A stretch of DNA of 64,000 nt from Acidobacteriota bacterium (lineage in GTDB: Bacteria; Acidobacteriota; UBA890; WLXD01), in assembly GCA_012103255.1 (NCBI GenBank), contig WLXD01000002.1, forward strand, positions 1-64,000. The letters run 5' to 3'. Position 1 is the first letter of the stretch, and every line of letters begins with the position of its first letter. This document shows positions 8,442 through 17,248 of this stretch, piece by piece. A program made the position numbers and the translations under genes. The notes under the pieces are model-generated. The model had not been told where the DNA came from and did not search any database. It saw only the letters and a list, made by a program, of their open reading frames with translations.

Positions 8442-9575
8442 ATGTCCTATGACGTGATCGTGTTGGGCCTCGGAGGCATGGGAAGCGCGGCGGCCGATTT
8501 TGCGGCGCAGCGCGGCGCGCGTGTGCTTGGATTCGATCGTTACGACCCGCCGCACACGATGGCCTCCACCCACGGCCGGTCGCGCATCATCCGTCTGGCG
8601 TACATGGAGCACCCGGCCTATGTTCCGCTTCTGCGCCGTGCCTATGAGCTCTGGCACGACCTGGAGGCGCAGACCGGTCGGGAGGTGATGCGGATTACCG
8701 GCGGACTGATGATCGGTCGGGAAGACTCCGAGGCCGTTGATGGGAGTTTGCGCTCTGCTCGAGAACACGACATTCCGCACCGCATGATGAGCGCTGCAGA
8801 AGCCAGAAACGAATACCCACCGTTCGCGATCCCGGACGATTTCCTGGCCCTCCTGGATGGGAGCGCGGGTGTGTTGTCCCCGGAAGAGTGCATCCGCGCC
8901 TATCTCGCGCGTGCCCGGCATGCTGGGGCCGAGCTACGAACCCACACCGTGGTCGATGAAGTGGAGATCGAGAGCGAACGGGTTCGAGTCAGGGTTGGCG
9001 GCGAAGTTCATGAGGCATCACAGCTCATCGTGACGGCCGGGGCATGGACCGGCAGCCTCTTGCCGGACCTTGCTGCCCACCTGACGCCCACGCGAGAAGT
9101 CATGCACTGGTTCAACCCGACCAGCGGGATCGAGCAGTACCAGCCAGAGGTTTTTCCCATCTTCTTCTGGGAACCGCCCGACGGCGATCAGATTTATGGG
9201 TTCCCGGCTCTCGACGGTCCCGATGGAGGCGTCAAGGTAGCCATCCAGCACGGCGGCGGGCCGATTGATCCGAACAGTCCGGATCGTGACGTCCGGGACG
9301 ACGATATTGCGCGGGTGCGCGCATCGATTCAGGACGCGATGCCCACGCTTAACGGCGAATGGCTTGAAGGTGCGGTTTGTATCTATACGAACACGCCCGA
9401 CCACCACTTTCTGCTGGGCACTCACCCGGGCGCGAGTCGAGTTCATATTGCCGGAGGGCTTTCGGGACACGGCTTCAAGTTCGCCAGCGTCGTCGGCGAA
9501 GTGCTGGCAGATCTGGCCCTGCAAGGTGGTACGTCCCTTGCTCTCGATCCCTTCGCCATCGGCAGGTTTGGTTAG
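8442..9575 (+). CDS. solA: Monomeric sarcosine / N-methyltryptophan oxidase-like FAD enzyme
   Basis: Flavoprotein of the monomeric sarcosine oxidase family, which oxidises N-methyl amino acids with O2 to give formaldehyde and H2O2. ATG 8442 follows a good AAGGAG site and gives 377 residues (SolA 372). The N-terminal dinucleotide-binding motif GLGGMGSAA is at 10-18. C313 in AVCIYTNTPD matches the cysteine that carries covalent FAD in MSOX/MTOX. The C-terminal GLSGHGFKFA is diagnostic. The exact substrate cannot be read from sequence. The 3' end overlaps the convergent PLP-lyase gene by 4 bp. Confidence 0.85.
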   Translation: MSYDVIVLGLGGMGSAAADFAAQRGARVLGFDRYDPPHTMASTHGRSRIIRLAYMEHPAYVPLLRRAYELWHDLEAQTGREVMRITGGLMIGREDSEAVDGSLRSAREHDIPHRMMSAAEARNEYPPFAIPDDFLALLDGSAGVLSPEECIRAYLARARHAGAELRTHTVVDEVEIESERVRVRVGGEVHEASQLIVTAGAWTGSLLPDLAAHLTPTREVMHWFNPTSGIEQYQPEVFPIFFWEPPDGDQIYGFPALDGPDGGVKVAIQHGGGPIDPNSPDRDVRDDDIARVRASIQDAMPTLNGEWLEGAVCIYTNTPDHHFLLGTHPGASRVHIAGGLSGHGFKFASVVGEVLADLALQGGTSLALDPFAIGRFG

Positions 9576-10516
9576 CGGCGAATCGTCGACGGGTCCGTGT
9601 TGGCTCCGCAGATCACGACGCCGACACGCTCGCCAGGTTGAGCGACGTAGGCTCCCGCGGCCAATGCCGCCAGCGCCGTAGCGCCACCTGGCTCCGCGAC
9701 AATTCGTAGTCGATCCCACAGCAACGCCTGGGCGTCGCGAATCGCGGCTTCGGCAACCAGTACCGCCTCTACCCCATGCTTCGATATCGACGCGAAGGCA
9801 TGCGTACCCAGTTCTCGGGCCCCGAGCGAATCGACTGCCAACCCGCCAACCTGGACTGCGACGGGTTCCCCGGCCGCGAGCGCAGCAGCCATGGTGGGAC
9901 AACCCTCCGGCTCAACCCCGACTACCCGCACGTCAGGTCCGTACCAGGCCGCCATTCCGCCGATCAATCCCCCGCCACCCACTGCCACGAGGAGCGTGTC
10001 CAGATCCGGGACCTGTTTCTCGAATTCGAGGCCGACAGTCCCGGCACCGGCCATCACATCCGGTTGGTCGTACGCATGAATCAAGAGAGCGCCCGTTTCG
10101 GCGGCCCTCGCCTCGCAAGCTTGACGCGCGTCGTCGTAGGTCGGCCCGGCAAGAGTGACTTCGGCACCAAGTTGACGGATAGCGCTGAGCTTTATGGGTG
10201 GCACCGTCTCAGGCACAAAGATCTCGGCGTGGACGCGCCGACTCCGGGCGACATGCGCAACAGCCAGGCCATGGTTTCCACCCGAGGCGGCGATCAGGCC
10301 GGCGGGAGGCTCCCCGACCGTGAGGGCGCGATTGAACGCACCGCGAGGCTTGAACGAGCCAGTATGTTGTAGTTGCTCAAGTTTGAGGCTGACGGGCTCC
10401 CCCGACAGCGCGAGGTCGTCCGCTTCCAGAGTGACCACGGGGGTTTCGCGAATCGACGCAGACACAGTGTCGGCGGCCGCGGCAATGTCCCGACGTGACG
10501 GCACTTCGACTGACAT
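9572..10516 (-). CDS. Threonine/serine dehydratase-like PLP enzyme
   Basis: Fold-type II PLP enzyme of the threonine dehydratase / serine racemase group, expected to deaminate a hydroxy amino acid to a 2-keto acid plus ammonia. Starting at the ATG at 10516 it has 314 residues. The PLP lysine is K56 in GSFKPRGA, the substrate loop is SGGNHG at 78-83, and the phosphate-binding glycine loop is VGGGGLIGG. There is no C-terminal ACT domain, so it is the catabolic, non-feedback-inhibited type. A longer frame to 10561 exists but lacks family similarity. It could also be an ectoine-type or 3-hydroxyaspartate dehydratase. Confidence 0.85.
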   Translation of the reverse strand: MSVEVPSRRDIAAAADTVSASIRETPVVTLEADDLALSGEPVSLKLEQLQHTGSFKPRGAFNRALTVGEPPAGLIAASGGNHGLAVAHVARSRRVHAEIFVPETVPPIKLSAIRQLGAEVTLAGPTYDDARQACEARAAETGALLIHAYDQPDVMAGAGTVGLEFEKQVPDLDTLLVAVGGGGLIGGMAAWYGPDVRVVGVEPEGCPTMAAALAAGEPVAVQVGGLAVDSLGARELGTHAFASISKHGVEAVLVAEAAIRDAQALLWDRLRIVAEPGGATALAALAAGAYVAQPGERVGVVICGANTDPSTIRR

Positions 10517-10616
10517 GCGATCCTTCCGGCTGGGCCGGCCGCGAGTTGATCCGTTGCACACCCCATCTGGCGCTCCGTGCGCCTGGCAATTGTGCCCCTA
10601 GTTCGAGCAGGCGTCC

Positions 10617-12242
10617 ATGCAGGAAAGCACACCGTCACCCACAGTCCGCCGCAACTCGGTGCTGCTCGCGAGCAGCATCGTGTTCACGAGTTCGGCGTTC
10701 ATCATGACGCTCGAGATCGTGGCGGCCCGGCTCCTCGCCCAGCATCTCGGGGTCTCGCTCTACACGTGGACGGCGGTGATTGGCGTGATCCTCGCCGGGA
10801 TCACCCTTGGCAACTACGCCGGCGGCAAGTTGGCCGACATCTATTCGCCACGGGGTTTGCTAACAAGCCTCTTCTTCCTGTCCTCGATTACCAGCCTGAG
10901 CGTGCTGCTGCTCGTGGACTGGATGGGGAGTTGGGAGCGTCCTGACTACCTATCGTGGCCACTGTGGATCCTGTGGAGCGTAACGCTGACGTTCCTGACT
11001 CCCGCGGTCATTCTCGGTACGATCTCCCCGGCGGCTGCGCGCGTCGCGCTCACGGCGGGAGGACAAGTGGGCTCCACGCTCGGTTCCGTATACGCCGCTG
11101 GCGCGGCCGGCAGCATCGTCGGGACGTTTCTGACGGGCTACGTTCTCGTCGAGTGGTTCGGATCGAAAGCGATCGTGGTCGGCATCGCGGCGGGCCTCGC
11201 CTTGCTAGCACTCGTCGCCGGGCTGGGGCTTCGGCGGAAGCCGACAGGCTTTCTCATGTGGTGGATCGCGTGGGTTTCCCTCGTTGGAGCGGCAACGATC
11301 GGTCCATGGCAGTGGGCACAGCACTGGGGTCACTTCTTCGGTTTGCGTTTCGACACGTCGGAGTACCACTTCGAGGATGAGAGCAGCTACTTCGCGATCG
11401 AGGTCTACGACGCCGACGAAATGGACAACACCAGGGTTCTGGCTCTGGATCACCTCGTTCACAGCTACGTGAACCTGGATGACCCCACGGAACTCGTATA
11501 CGCCTACGAGCTTGTCTACGCGGATCTGACGGCCTCGCTTGCACCGAGCGGCACGTGGGGCGCTTTCTTCATCGGCGGCGGCGGATACACGTTCCCTCGC
11601 TATCTGGAGGTGCTGTATCCGGGCTCGGCCATCGATGTGGCGGAGATCGACCCGGCGGTAACCACTGCCGCGCACGAAGCGCTCGGCTTGCCGGTCGACA
11701 CTCGCATCAGTACCTGGAACATGGACGCACGGAATTTCGTCGCCGACCGGGCACGAGCGATCGCAGCGGGTGAGGCGGATCCGTACCACTTCATCTATGG
11801 CGACGCCTTCAACGATCTCGGCGTTCCCTACCACCTCACCACGCGCGGCTTCAACGAAGAGCTTGTTTCGATCATGGCACCCGACGGCGTGTACCTGATC
11901 AACGTGATCGACGTCTACCGCCCGGAATTCGGCCGCTTCATCGGAGCTGTGGTCGGGACCCTTTCGGAAACATTCCCCTACGTTTATCTGTTCTCCGGAG
12001 AGGCCGACGGAACGAGCGAGGAGCGTGACACTTTCGTCGTCGTCAGCTCCCGCATTGCCCTTCCACGCGACCAACTCGCGCGGCAGATCAATCCGAATTC
12101 AGGGACCCTCTTCGCATGGACCGAAGCCGGGGAACTTGGTGGTGACATGCGAACTTTGCTGCAGCGGGCCAACCGCCTGGTGCTCACCGATGATCACGCG
12201 CCGGTAGACAACCTGCTGGCCCCAGTATTCGCTCTGCAGTAA
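10617..12242 (+). CDS. Membrane-fused spermidine synthase-like protein
   Basis: A 541-residue protein with a polytopic N-terminal half (about seven hydrophobic helices up to residue 235) joined to a Rossmann-type spermidine-synthase/methyltransferase domain. Soluble-domain motifs are FIGGGGYTFPRYL near 316-328, AEIDPAV near 341 and the signature GDAFNDLGVPYHLTT near 395. This MFS-plus-spermidine-synthase architecture is widespread, but polyamine synthase activity is unproven for most members. The charged periplasmic or cytoplasmic insert around 250-310 (EYHFEDESSYFAIEV) is usual for the group. The gene is followed 26 bp later by an MFS transporter. Confidence 0.8.
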   Translation: MQESTPSPTVRRNSVLLASSIVFTSSAFIMTLEIVAARLLAQHLGVSLYTWTAVIGVILAGITLGNYAGGKLADIYSPRGLLTSLFFLSSITSLSVLLLVDWMGSWERPDYLSWPLWILWSVTLTFLTPAVILGTISPAAARVALTAGGQVGSTLGSVYAAGAAGSIVGTFLTGYVLVEWFGSKAIVVGIAAGLALLALVAGLGLRRKPTGFLMWWIAWVSLVGAATIGPWQWAQHWGHFFGLRFDTSEYHFEDESSYFAIEVYDADEMDNTRVLALDHLVHSYVNLDDPTELVYAYELVYADLTASLAPSGTWGAFFIGGGGYTFPRYLEVLYPGSAIDVAEIDPAVTTAAHEALGLPVDTRISTWNMDARNFVADRARAIAAGEADPYHFIYGDAFNDLGVPYHLTTRGFNEELVSIMAPDGVYLINVIDVYRPEFGRFIGAVVGTLSETFPYVYLFSGEADGTSEERDTFVVVSSRIALPRDQLARQINPNSGTLFAWTEAGELGGDMRTLLQRANRLVLTDDHAPVDNLLAPVFALQ

Positions 12243-12256
12243 ATCGGATGCGGCGC

Positions 12257-12262
12257 TAGACT
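12257..12262 (+). promoter_or_regulatory. Possible -10 element of a leaderless transcript
   Basis: TAGACT lies only 6 bp before the MFS start codon and no Shine-Dalgarno sequence is present. A transcript started from it would begin at or next to the ATG. No convincing -35 box is visible 16-18 bp upstream, so the call is weak. Confidence 0.3.
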
Positions 12263-12268
12263 AAAGCA

Positions 12269-13444
12269 ATGTCCACCGCACAACAGAGTGACCCACGGCT
12301 TCTGCGGCCCGTCTGCCTGGCGGTGTTCCTCGATATGGTCGCGTTCGCGATCATCTTGCCGGTGCTTCCGTTCTACGCGATGAATCTCGGTGCTACGGGG
12401 CTCTGGCTGGGCGTGCTGCTCACGTCCTATTCGGCCGCCAAGCTTGTCGGGGCATCGGTGGCCGGGCGCCTGTCGGATCGATTCGGACGCAAACCACTGC
12501 TCGTGGCGTGTCTTCTCGGCTCAGGGCTCTCGTTCCTGCTCACGGCGGTCTCCGGATCGCTCCTCGCCCTAGCGCTCGCTCGCGCTGTTGCCGGTCTGTT
12601 CGGCGGAACGGTGACTACCGCGCAGGCGTACGTCGCCGATGTCACCGGGCCGAGGAATCGAGCGCGCTACATGGGCCTTCTGGGCGCTTCTATCGGCCTG
12701 GGCTTCATCGTAGGGCCTGGTTTGGGTGCAGCCCTGGGGCGCTATGGATTCGTCGTGGTTACTTCGGTGGCGGCGGCAGTGGCACTGGCGAACGGCTTGC
12801 TGGCTACGGTCACGCTGAAGGAATCCGGTGCTACTCGTTCGGACGCCCGGCCACCTTGGAGCTGGAACGACGTTGCAGCTCAGCCGGCGAGCCTCACGAT
12901 TCTGGCCGCGACATTCCTTACCCTATTCGCGTTCGTTTCGATGGAAACGACGCTGGCGTTTGTTGCCAGCGACGAGTACGGACTGGATGAGCGCGGGTTC
13001 GGAATGATCCTCGTCTACGTCGGCCTGATCATGATTCTGGTGCAAGGTGGGATCGTCGGTCGACTGGCTCCGCGCATCGGAGAGCGCAAGATTGCGGCAG
13101 CCGGCGCCCTCCTGCTGGGTTCGTCTCTATTCCTGCTTCCGTTTGCGACTAGCTTCGGCACGGCGATGGCGTTTCTCGGCACGCTGGCTCTCGGGCAGGG
13201 GTTGGCGTCCCCCACTCTGTCTACGCTCCTGTCGCGCGCTACACGTGACGGACTGCAAGGCGGCATGCTCGGCCTCGGTCAATCAGTTGCTTCTGCTGCC
13301 CGAGCGATCGCCCCCGTTCTCGCGGGCTGGCTCTACGACCAGGGCACCTCGTGGCCCTTCGTTCTTGCTGGCGTCGCCGCCATGCTCGCCGGAGCAGGAC
13401 TCGCGCGGCTACGCAGTCCGGATGCAGTGAGCGTCGAAGCCTAG
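12269..13444 (+). CDS. MFS transporter, TetA/DHA1-like
   Basis: A 391-residue protein with twelve predicted membrane helices. Motif A, GRLSDRFGRKP, is between helices 2 and 3 (about 66-76), and the motif-C-like glycine-rich helix GLGFIVGPGLG is in helix 5, as in drug:H+ antiporters. It is probably an exporter of drugs or metabolites, but the substrate is not predictable. No ribosome site precedes the ATG and a -10-like hexamer sits 6 bp upstream, so translation may be leaderless. It is convergent with the inositol monophosphatase gene. Confidence 0.85.
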   Translation: MSTAQQSDPRLLRPVCLAVFLDMVAFAIILPVLPFYAMNLGATGLWLGVLLTSYSAAKLVGASVAGRLSDRFGRKPLLVACLLGSGLSFLLTAVSGSLLALALARAVAGLFGGTVTTAQAYVADVTGPRNRARYMGLLGASIGLGFIVGPGLGAALGRYGFVVVTSVAAAVALANGLLATVTLKESGATRSDARPPWSWNDVAAQPASLTILAATFLTLFAFVSMETTLAFVASDEYGLDERGFGMILVYVGLIMILVQGGIVGRLAPRIGERKIAAAGALLLGSSLFLLPFATSFGTAMAFLGTLALGQGLASPTLSTLLSRATRDGLQGGMLGLGQSVASAARAIAPVLAGWLYDQGTSWPFVLAGVAAMLAGAGLARLRSPDAVSVEA

Positions 13445-13460
13445 GCTTCTCATCGGAAGA

Positions 13461-14246
13461 CTAGAGTTCGCGAAGTTCCTCGAGCCGTTCTGCGATCTGC
13501 GTATGAAGGTGCCCGTTCGACGCAACGATGTTGCGGCCGAAGAGGAGCTTCTGGAGTTCGGACTCGCCGCGAAAGTCAGTGACTGTGCCCCCGGCCTCCC
13601 GCACGAGAAGGATTCCGGCAGCCACGTCCCAGGCGCTCAGATGGAGTTCCCAGTAGCCGTCGAGCCGCCCGGCCGCCGTGAAGGCAAGATCCAGGGCAGC
13701 GGAACCCATGCGTCGCAAACCGCCGACGGCGATTCCCAGGCGGGGGACGTTGTCGAGATTGTTGTCGGCGAGGGTGTCCCGCGCGTATGGGAAACCGGTC
13801 GCAAGGATGGCATCGCCGAGTTCCCGCGTGCCGGAGACGGTAACTAGCTCTCCGTTCAGGAGCACGCCGTCGCCCGCTCTGCCGACGAAGGTCAGCCCGA
13901 GTTGCGGTGCGTGGATCACCCCTTCCACGAGGTCGCCGTCTTCCACCACCGCGATCGAGACGCACCAGAACGGGATCTGGTGCAAGAAATTGATCGTCCC
14001 ATCGAGAGGGTCGACGATCCACCAGCGACCCGAGCCCGGACGCTCCCCGGATTCTTCCGACAGCACACGGTCGCTTGCCGGAATGGAGTCGAGGATCAAG
14101 CGCTCCGCCTCGATATCGGCTCGACTTACCAGATCCCGGCTCAGGTCACCTTTGCGGTCAGCGTCGGCCGCGCCTATCCGGCCATAGAAGCCAGACAGGA
14201 GATCACCAGCGTTCCGCGCAATATCCAGTAGCACCCGTTCCCCCAT
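13461..14246 (-). CDS. Inositol-1-monophosphatase family protein
   Basis: Mg2+-dependent sugar-phosphate phosphatase of 261 residues. Motifs are EESGE near 64-68, WWIVDPLDGTINF with D79/D82 metal ligands, and the C-terminal SAWDVAAG that completes the metal site. In proteobacteria the housekeeping member is SuhB, but family members also act on histidinol phosphate or 3'-phosphoadenosine phosphate, so the substrate is left open. It lies 52 bp downstream of the Crp/Fnr regulator gene on the same strand and may share its transcript. Confidence 0.85.
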   Translation of the reverse strand: MGERVLLDIARNAGDLLSGFYGRIGAADADRKGDLSRDLVSRADIEAERLILDSIPASDRVLSEESGERPGSGRWWIVDPLDGTINFLHQIPFWCVSIAVVEDGDLVEGVIHAPQLGLTFVGRAGDGVLLNGELVTVSGTRELGDAILATGFPYARDTLADNNLDNVPRLGIAVGGLRRMGSAALDLAFTAAGRLDGYWELHLSAWDVAAGILLVREAGGTVTDFRGESELQKLLFGRNIVASNGHLHTQIAERLEELREL

Positions 14247-14298
14247 GTCCGACTCCGCACGCTTGTTGATCGTCGGCGGAGTATAGGGGCGCAGGAGC

Positions 14299-14997
14299 CT
14301 AGCAGGTAGCGAGCGCCTCGCTGTCGAGCACCCAGATCACCCGATCCTTCGCATCCACAAGTCCGTCCCGACGGAAGGCGTTGAAAGCCATGCTCGTGGT
14401 CTCTCGAGTCGATCCCACGAGCTGGCCTAGGTCGGTTTGGGTAAGCCGGAGATCCACTCGCTTGCCCTGCTCGTCGTCCAGTCCATGTTCGTCGGCCAGA
14501 CGCACCAGAGTCCTGGCCAGACGGGTTCGAACGTCTTGCGACAACAGCGCCTCGGTCGTCTCTTCGGCACGGCGCCGCCGTTCGGCCACGATTCCGCTGA
14601 TGTGCAACGCGATATCGGGATGCTCCCGGAGGTATCCAGCGAACTGGTCGCGGTCGATAACGCACACGAACGCGTCGTCCACGACTACGGCGTTCTCCCA
14701 GCGAGTCTCTTCGCCGAGCGCTGCGCCCTCGCCGAAAACGGCGCCCATGCCCTGGTAGTCCAAGATGATTCGTTTGCCGTCCGGCAGGTCCCGATACAGC
14801 TTCACCTTGCCCGATCGGATGACGTAGAAATGGTGCGCCAGATCACCCCTGCGATAGACCTCGGTCCCGGTCTTGACCAGGCGAAGGTCGGCGATGTTCA
14901 CGAGTTGCTTGAGTTCCCAGTCTGCGAGCGACCGGAACACACCCATTTGACGCAGGTGCCAATACTTGGCCTGCGACACTGCCAGTGCGGTCCCCAT
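14299..14997 (-). CDS. Crp/Fnr family transcription regulator
   Basis: A 232-residue regulator with an N-terminal cyclic-nucleotide-type beta-roll (about 20-130, with FYVIRSGKVKLY and FGEGAAL) and a C-terminal winged helix. The recognition region reads LTQTDLGQLVGSTRETTSMAF. There is no N-terminal cysteine cluster, so it is not an Fnr-type oxygen sensor. The EGAALGEE region differs from the cAMP-binding RRTA pattern, so the ligand is uncertain. It may control its own neighbour, the phosphatase gene, or distant targets. Confidence 0.85.
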   Translation of the reverse strand: MGTALAVSQAKYWHLRQMGVFRSLADWELKQLVNIADLRLVKTGTEVYRRGDLAHHFYVIRSGKVKLYRDLPDGKRIILDYQGMGAVFGEGAALGEETRWENAVVVDDAFVCVIDRDQFAGYLREHPDIALHISGIVAERRRRAEETTEALLSQDVRTRLARTLVRLADEHGLDDEQGKRVDLRLTQTDLGQLVGSTRETTSMAFNAFRRDGLVDAKDRVIWVLDSEALATC

Positions 14998-15113
14998 TTG
15001 GACAGTCCTCCAACACGGCGAATCGACGGCGCCCCGGGCCCGAGACCGTGGCGAATTTCACTGTACAGAGGATGCTTTGCGTCTCCGCGGCGACCGGTTT
15101 CCGAAAAACTCGA

Positions 15114-15791
15114 TCAGCCTGCGGCAGCGCGATCCTGGTAGACGCTCCAAACGTACCCCAACAGGAAGCCTGTGAGGCCCATGATGAGGATTCCGCCGGT
15201 GTGTCCGAGAAGGACATGGCCCGGGTCCGAATAGGCGCAAAACATGCGCCACGAGGCCTCGGCCGCGAACCCTGCGCCGGTGCCTGCCAGGAATCCGGCG
15301 AGGAGCGGCCGGCTCGGAAGTGCTCGGCTCACCATCCATGCGACCAGCACGAGGATCGGGATCCCGATAAGGCTCTCGATCCCGAAGCAACTCATCCACA
15401 TCGCCAGCGCTCCGGCGCCTCCACCATCCATCGGCATCCGCATGAAGATCAGTAAGTTCACGATGATCTGCAACGAGTAGGCCACCAGGACAACGGCGAA
15501 GATCTGTTTGGTGGACACACGCCAGCCGGGGATTCCTTCGCGAAGCGCGATCACGAGGAGTCCGAACGCGAGCAGCACCTGGAGCGCTACCGGGACCCAG
15601 CTGAGCATGACGCCCAGATCGCCGATCTCACGCATCCGGTGGTATGCGAGCGGCATCGCAAGAATGCCGATCACGAACGGGGCCGCCAGCAAGGCGCGGC
15701 GTCCAGGCGAAAGGAGCGGCTTCACGGGCTTCAGGTCTGCAGTGATCGCTGACCGGAGATCTGGGGGCATCACAGGCGGAGTCTCGCTCAT
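15114..15791 (-). CDS. NrsF/DUF1109-type membrane anti-sigma factor
   Basis: A 225-residue protein with a short charged N-terminus followed by about six membrane helices. The N-terminal DLKPVKPLLSPGRR matches the motif of DUF1109/NrsF proteins, which bind and silence ECF sigma factors from the membrane. A Cys-x(4)-P-x-H-x(4)-H element near the C-terminus (residues around 188-200) also fits. The start overlaps the sigma-factor stop by 4 bp, the classical sigma/anti-sigma arrangement. Assignment is by motif and context; sequence similarity to characterised NrsF is only moderate. Confidence 0.75.
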   Translation of the reverse strand: MSETPPVMPPDLRSAITADLKPVKPLLSPGRRALLAAPFVIGILAMPLAYHRMREIGDLGVMLSWVPVALQVLLAFGLLVIALREGIPGWRVSTKQIFAVVLVAYSLQIIVNLLIFMRMPMDGGGAGALAMWMSCFGIESLIGIPILVLVAWMVSRALPSRPLLAGFLAGTGAGFAAEASWRMFCAYSDPGHVLLGHTGGILIMGLTGFLLGYVWSVYQDRAAAG

Positions 15792-16345
15792 GAGGCCCCC
15801 TCCGTCTTGATCGAGGTCCGGAGTCCCTGAATGCCTCTGAATGAGCGAAGTTTCGCTGCACGCTCGCTGATGCCGAGCATCTCTCCGATTTCACGGAAAG
15901 AGAATCCCCAAACGTGATGCAAGAGAACGGCCTCGCGCCGATCTTCCGGTACGTCCTTAAGTGCGGCCGCCAGTTCCTGTCGGTCCGGGAGAAGCTCTGC
16001 GAGGCCCAGGGTGGGGGTCTCCGGGAGTTCCTCGAACGTCCCCGCTTCGTACTTGGCACGCCGGGCTGTCGAACGTCGGTGCATCAGATACACGTTCCTA
16101 GCGATGCCGAACGCCCACGGTTTCACGGGACGTCCTGGCATGTAGGTGCGCCGCGACCGGTGCATTTGCAGGAACGTTTCCTGCATGAGGTCTTCTCCCC
16201 GGGCTCTGTCTCTCGTGAGTGACGTCAGGTAATTGCGCAATGGGACTGCGAGTGCGCCGAAGATTTGATCGAAGGCGTCGGCCGACCCCTGTTGGTAGGC
16301 CTCCATCAGTTCGATCAATCGCTCCGAGGCGACGTCTTGTCCCAC
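15788..16345 (-). CDS. ECF RNA polymerase sigma factor
   Basis: Extracytoplasmic-function sigma factor of 185 residues from a GTG at 16345 preceded by AAAGG, which gives the usual ECF length. A TTG at 16486 would add 47 residues of non-conserved sequence. Region 2 (RDRARGEDLMQETFLQMHRSR and the PVKPWAFGIARNVY helix, each conserved in the family) and region 4 (VLLHHVWGFSFREIGEMLGI, the helix-turn-helix) are intact. It is co-translated with an NrsF-like membrane anti-sigma factor and divergent from an outer-membrane barrel gene that may be a target. The inducing signal is unknown. Confidence 0.9.
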   Translation of the reverse strand: MGQDVASERLIELMEAYQQGSADAFDQIFGALAVPLRNYLTSLTRDRARGEDLMQETFLQMHRSRRTYMPGRPVKPWAFGIARNVYLMHRRSTARRAKYEAGTFEELPETPTLGLAELLPDRQELAAALKDVPEDRREAVLLHHVWGFSFREIGEMLGISERAAKLRSFRGIQGLRTSIKTEGAS

Positions 16346-16574
16346 TGAGGTTCCCTTTGCCTGTCGCGCGCCGGCGGTTTCAGCGACCACCGGCTGGGGG
16401 TGTAATCGACGCTCCCCGCAAAAAGGGCTAGGGAACGGTCGACGCAGGAGATTACCATTCAGGACAGCCACCTCCTCCCGGCTCAAACTACAAGAATTTC
16501 AAGTCGCGCACGGACCCCGTTCCGGCGCTGCGCGGCCGATCGCATAAACAGGTCCGCGTCGAAGGAGGGATCCC

Positions 16575-17168
16575 ATGAAGAAAGCACTGCTTCTCAGCGC
16601 CCTGAGCGCCGTCGTACTGAGTCTCGCCGTTCCGGTTGCTGCCCAGACCCGGGACCAGGAAGCCGCATTCTTCCTGGGCTATTCGTACATGAACTTCGAG
16701 GTGGAAGAGGAAGACGGTAACCGTGGCGGCAGCCATGGTGTCACCGCGGACTACACGTACCTCATGGACCGCCGGTTCGGTTTCGTCGTGAGTGCCGCCG
16801 TCAACTGGGGCAGCGCCGACTCGAAGACGAACCCCTTCGAAATCACGGGCACCGATGTCCGACAGTCCACGTTCCTCGTCGGGCCACACGCCACTCTGTG
16901 GCGGACGTTGACATCGGAGTTCGGTATCCGCGCCCTTGCAGGTGCCGCCTGGCGAACCCGCGAGGGTTCCAATACGGGCATCGAGATCGGGGACGAGTGG
17001 GGATTTGCTGCGGGAGCCAATGCGCATCTGGATTTCCGATTGTCAGATCACATTTGGTTGCGCGCCATCCAGCCCGGCGTCGAGTGGACGCGCTTCAATG
17101 ACCGCTGGCAGATGAACTGGCGAATCTCCGCGGGCTTCGTGCTGCAGGCCGGCGAAATCCTTCAGTAG
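16575..17168 (+). CDS. Small outer-membrane beta-barrel protein
   Basis: A 197-residue protein with a clear signal peptide (MKKALLLSALSAVVLSLAVPVAA, cleavage around residue 23) and strongly alternating polar/aromatic strands, for example VTADYTYLMDRRFGFVVSAA, as in eight-stranded OmpX/OmpA-like barrels. GAAGGAGGG lies 6 bp before the ATG. It is divergent from the ECF sigma factor with 229 bp between them. The function is probably structural, adhesive or lipid-related; the sequence does not say which. Confidence 0.75.
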   Translation: MKKALLLSALSAVVLSLAVPVAAQTRDQEAAFFLGYSYMNFEVEEEDGNRGGSHGVTADYTYLMDRRFGFVVSAAVNWGSADSKTNPFEITGTDVRQSTFLVGPHATLWRTLTSEFGIRALAGAAWRTREGSNTGIEIGDEWGFAAGANAHLDFRLSDHIWLRAIQPGVEWTRFNDRWQMNWRISAGFVLQAGEILQ

Positions 17169-17183
17169 GGAGCGGCGCTCCCT
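17167..17183 (+). terminator. Hairpin at the end of the barrel gene
   Basis: AGGGAGC-GGC-GCTCCCT forms a perfect 7-bp stem that starts within the stop codon of the barrel gene. No T-run follows, so termination would be weak or Rho-assisted. It separates this gene from the aceE operon. Confidence 0.4.
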
Positions 17184-17248
17184 GGTGGCAGCGTGACGGC
17201 GACGGCCGGCCATAGGGCTTAGAATCCTCATCTGGAGGTTGCCCTGCT

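Noticed and set aside
14299-14997. Crp/Fnr regulator as an oxygen-sensing Fnr
   Set aside because: The N-terminal cysteine cluster needed to hold the 4Fe-4S centre is missing.
16432-16436. GGAAC as a possible ECF -35 box for the barrel gene
   Set aside because: No matching -10 (TCtgA or GTC type) is found 15-17 bp downstream, so it is likely a chance match.
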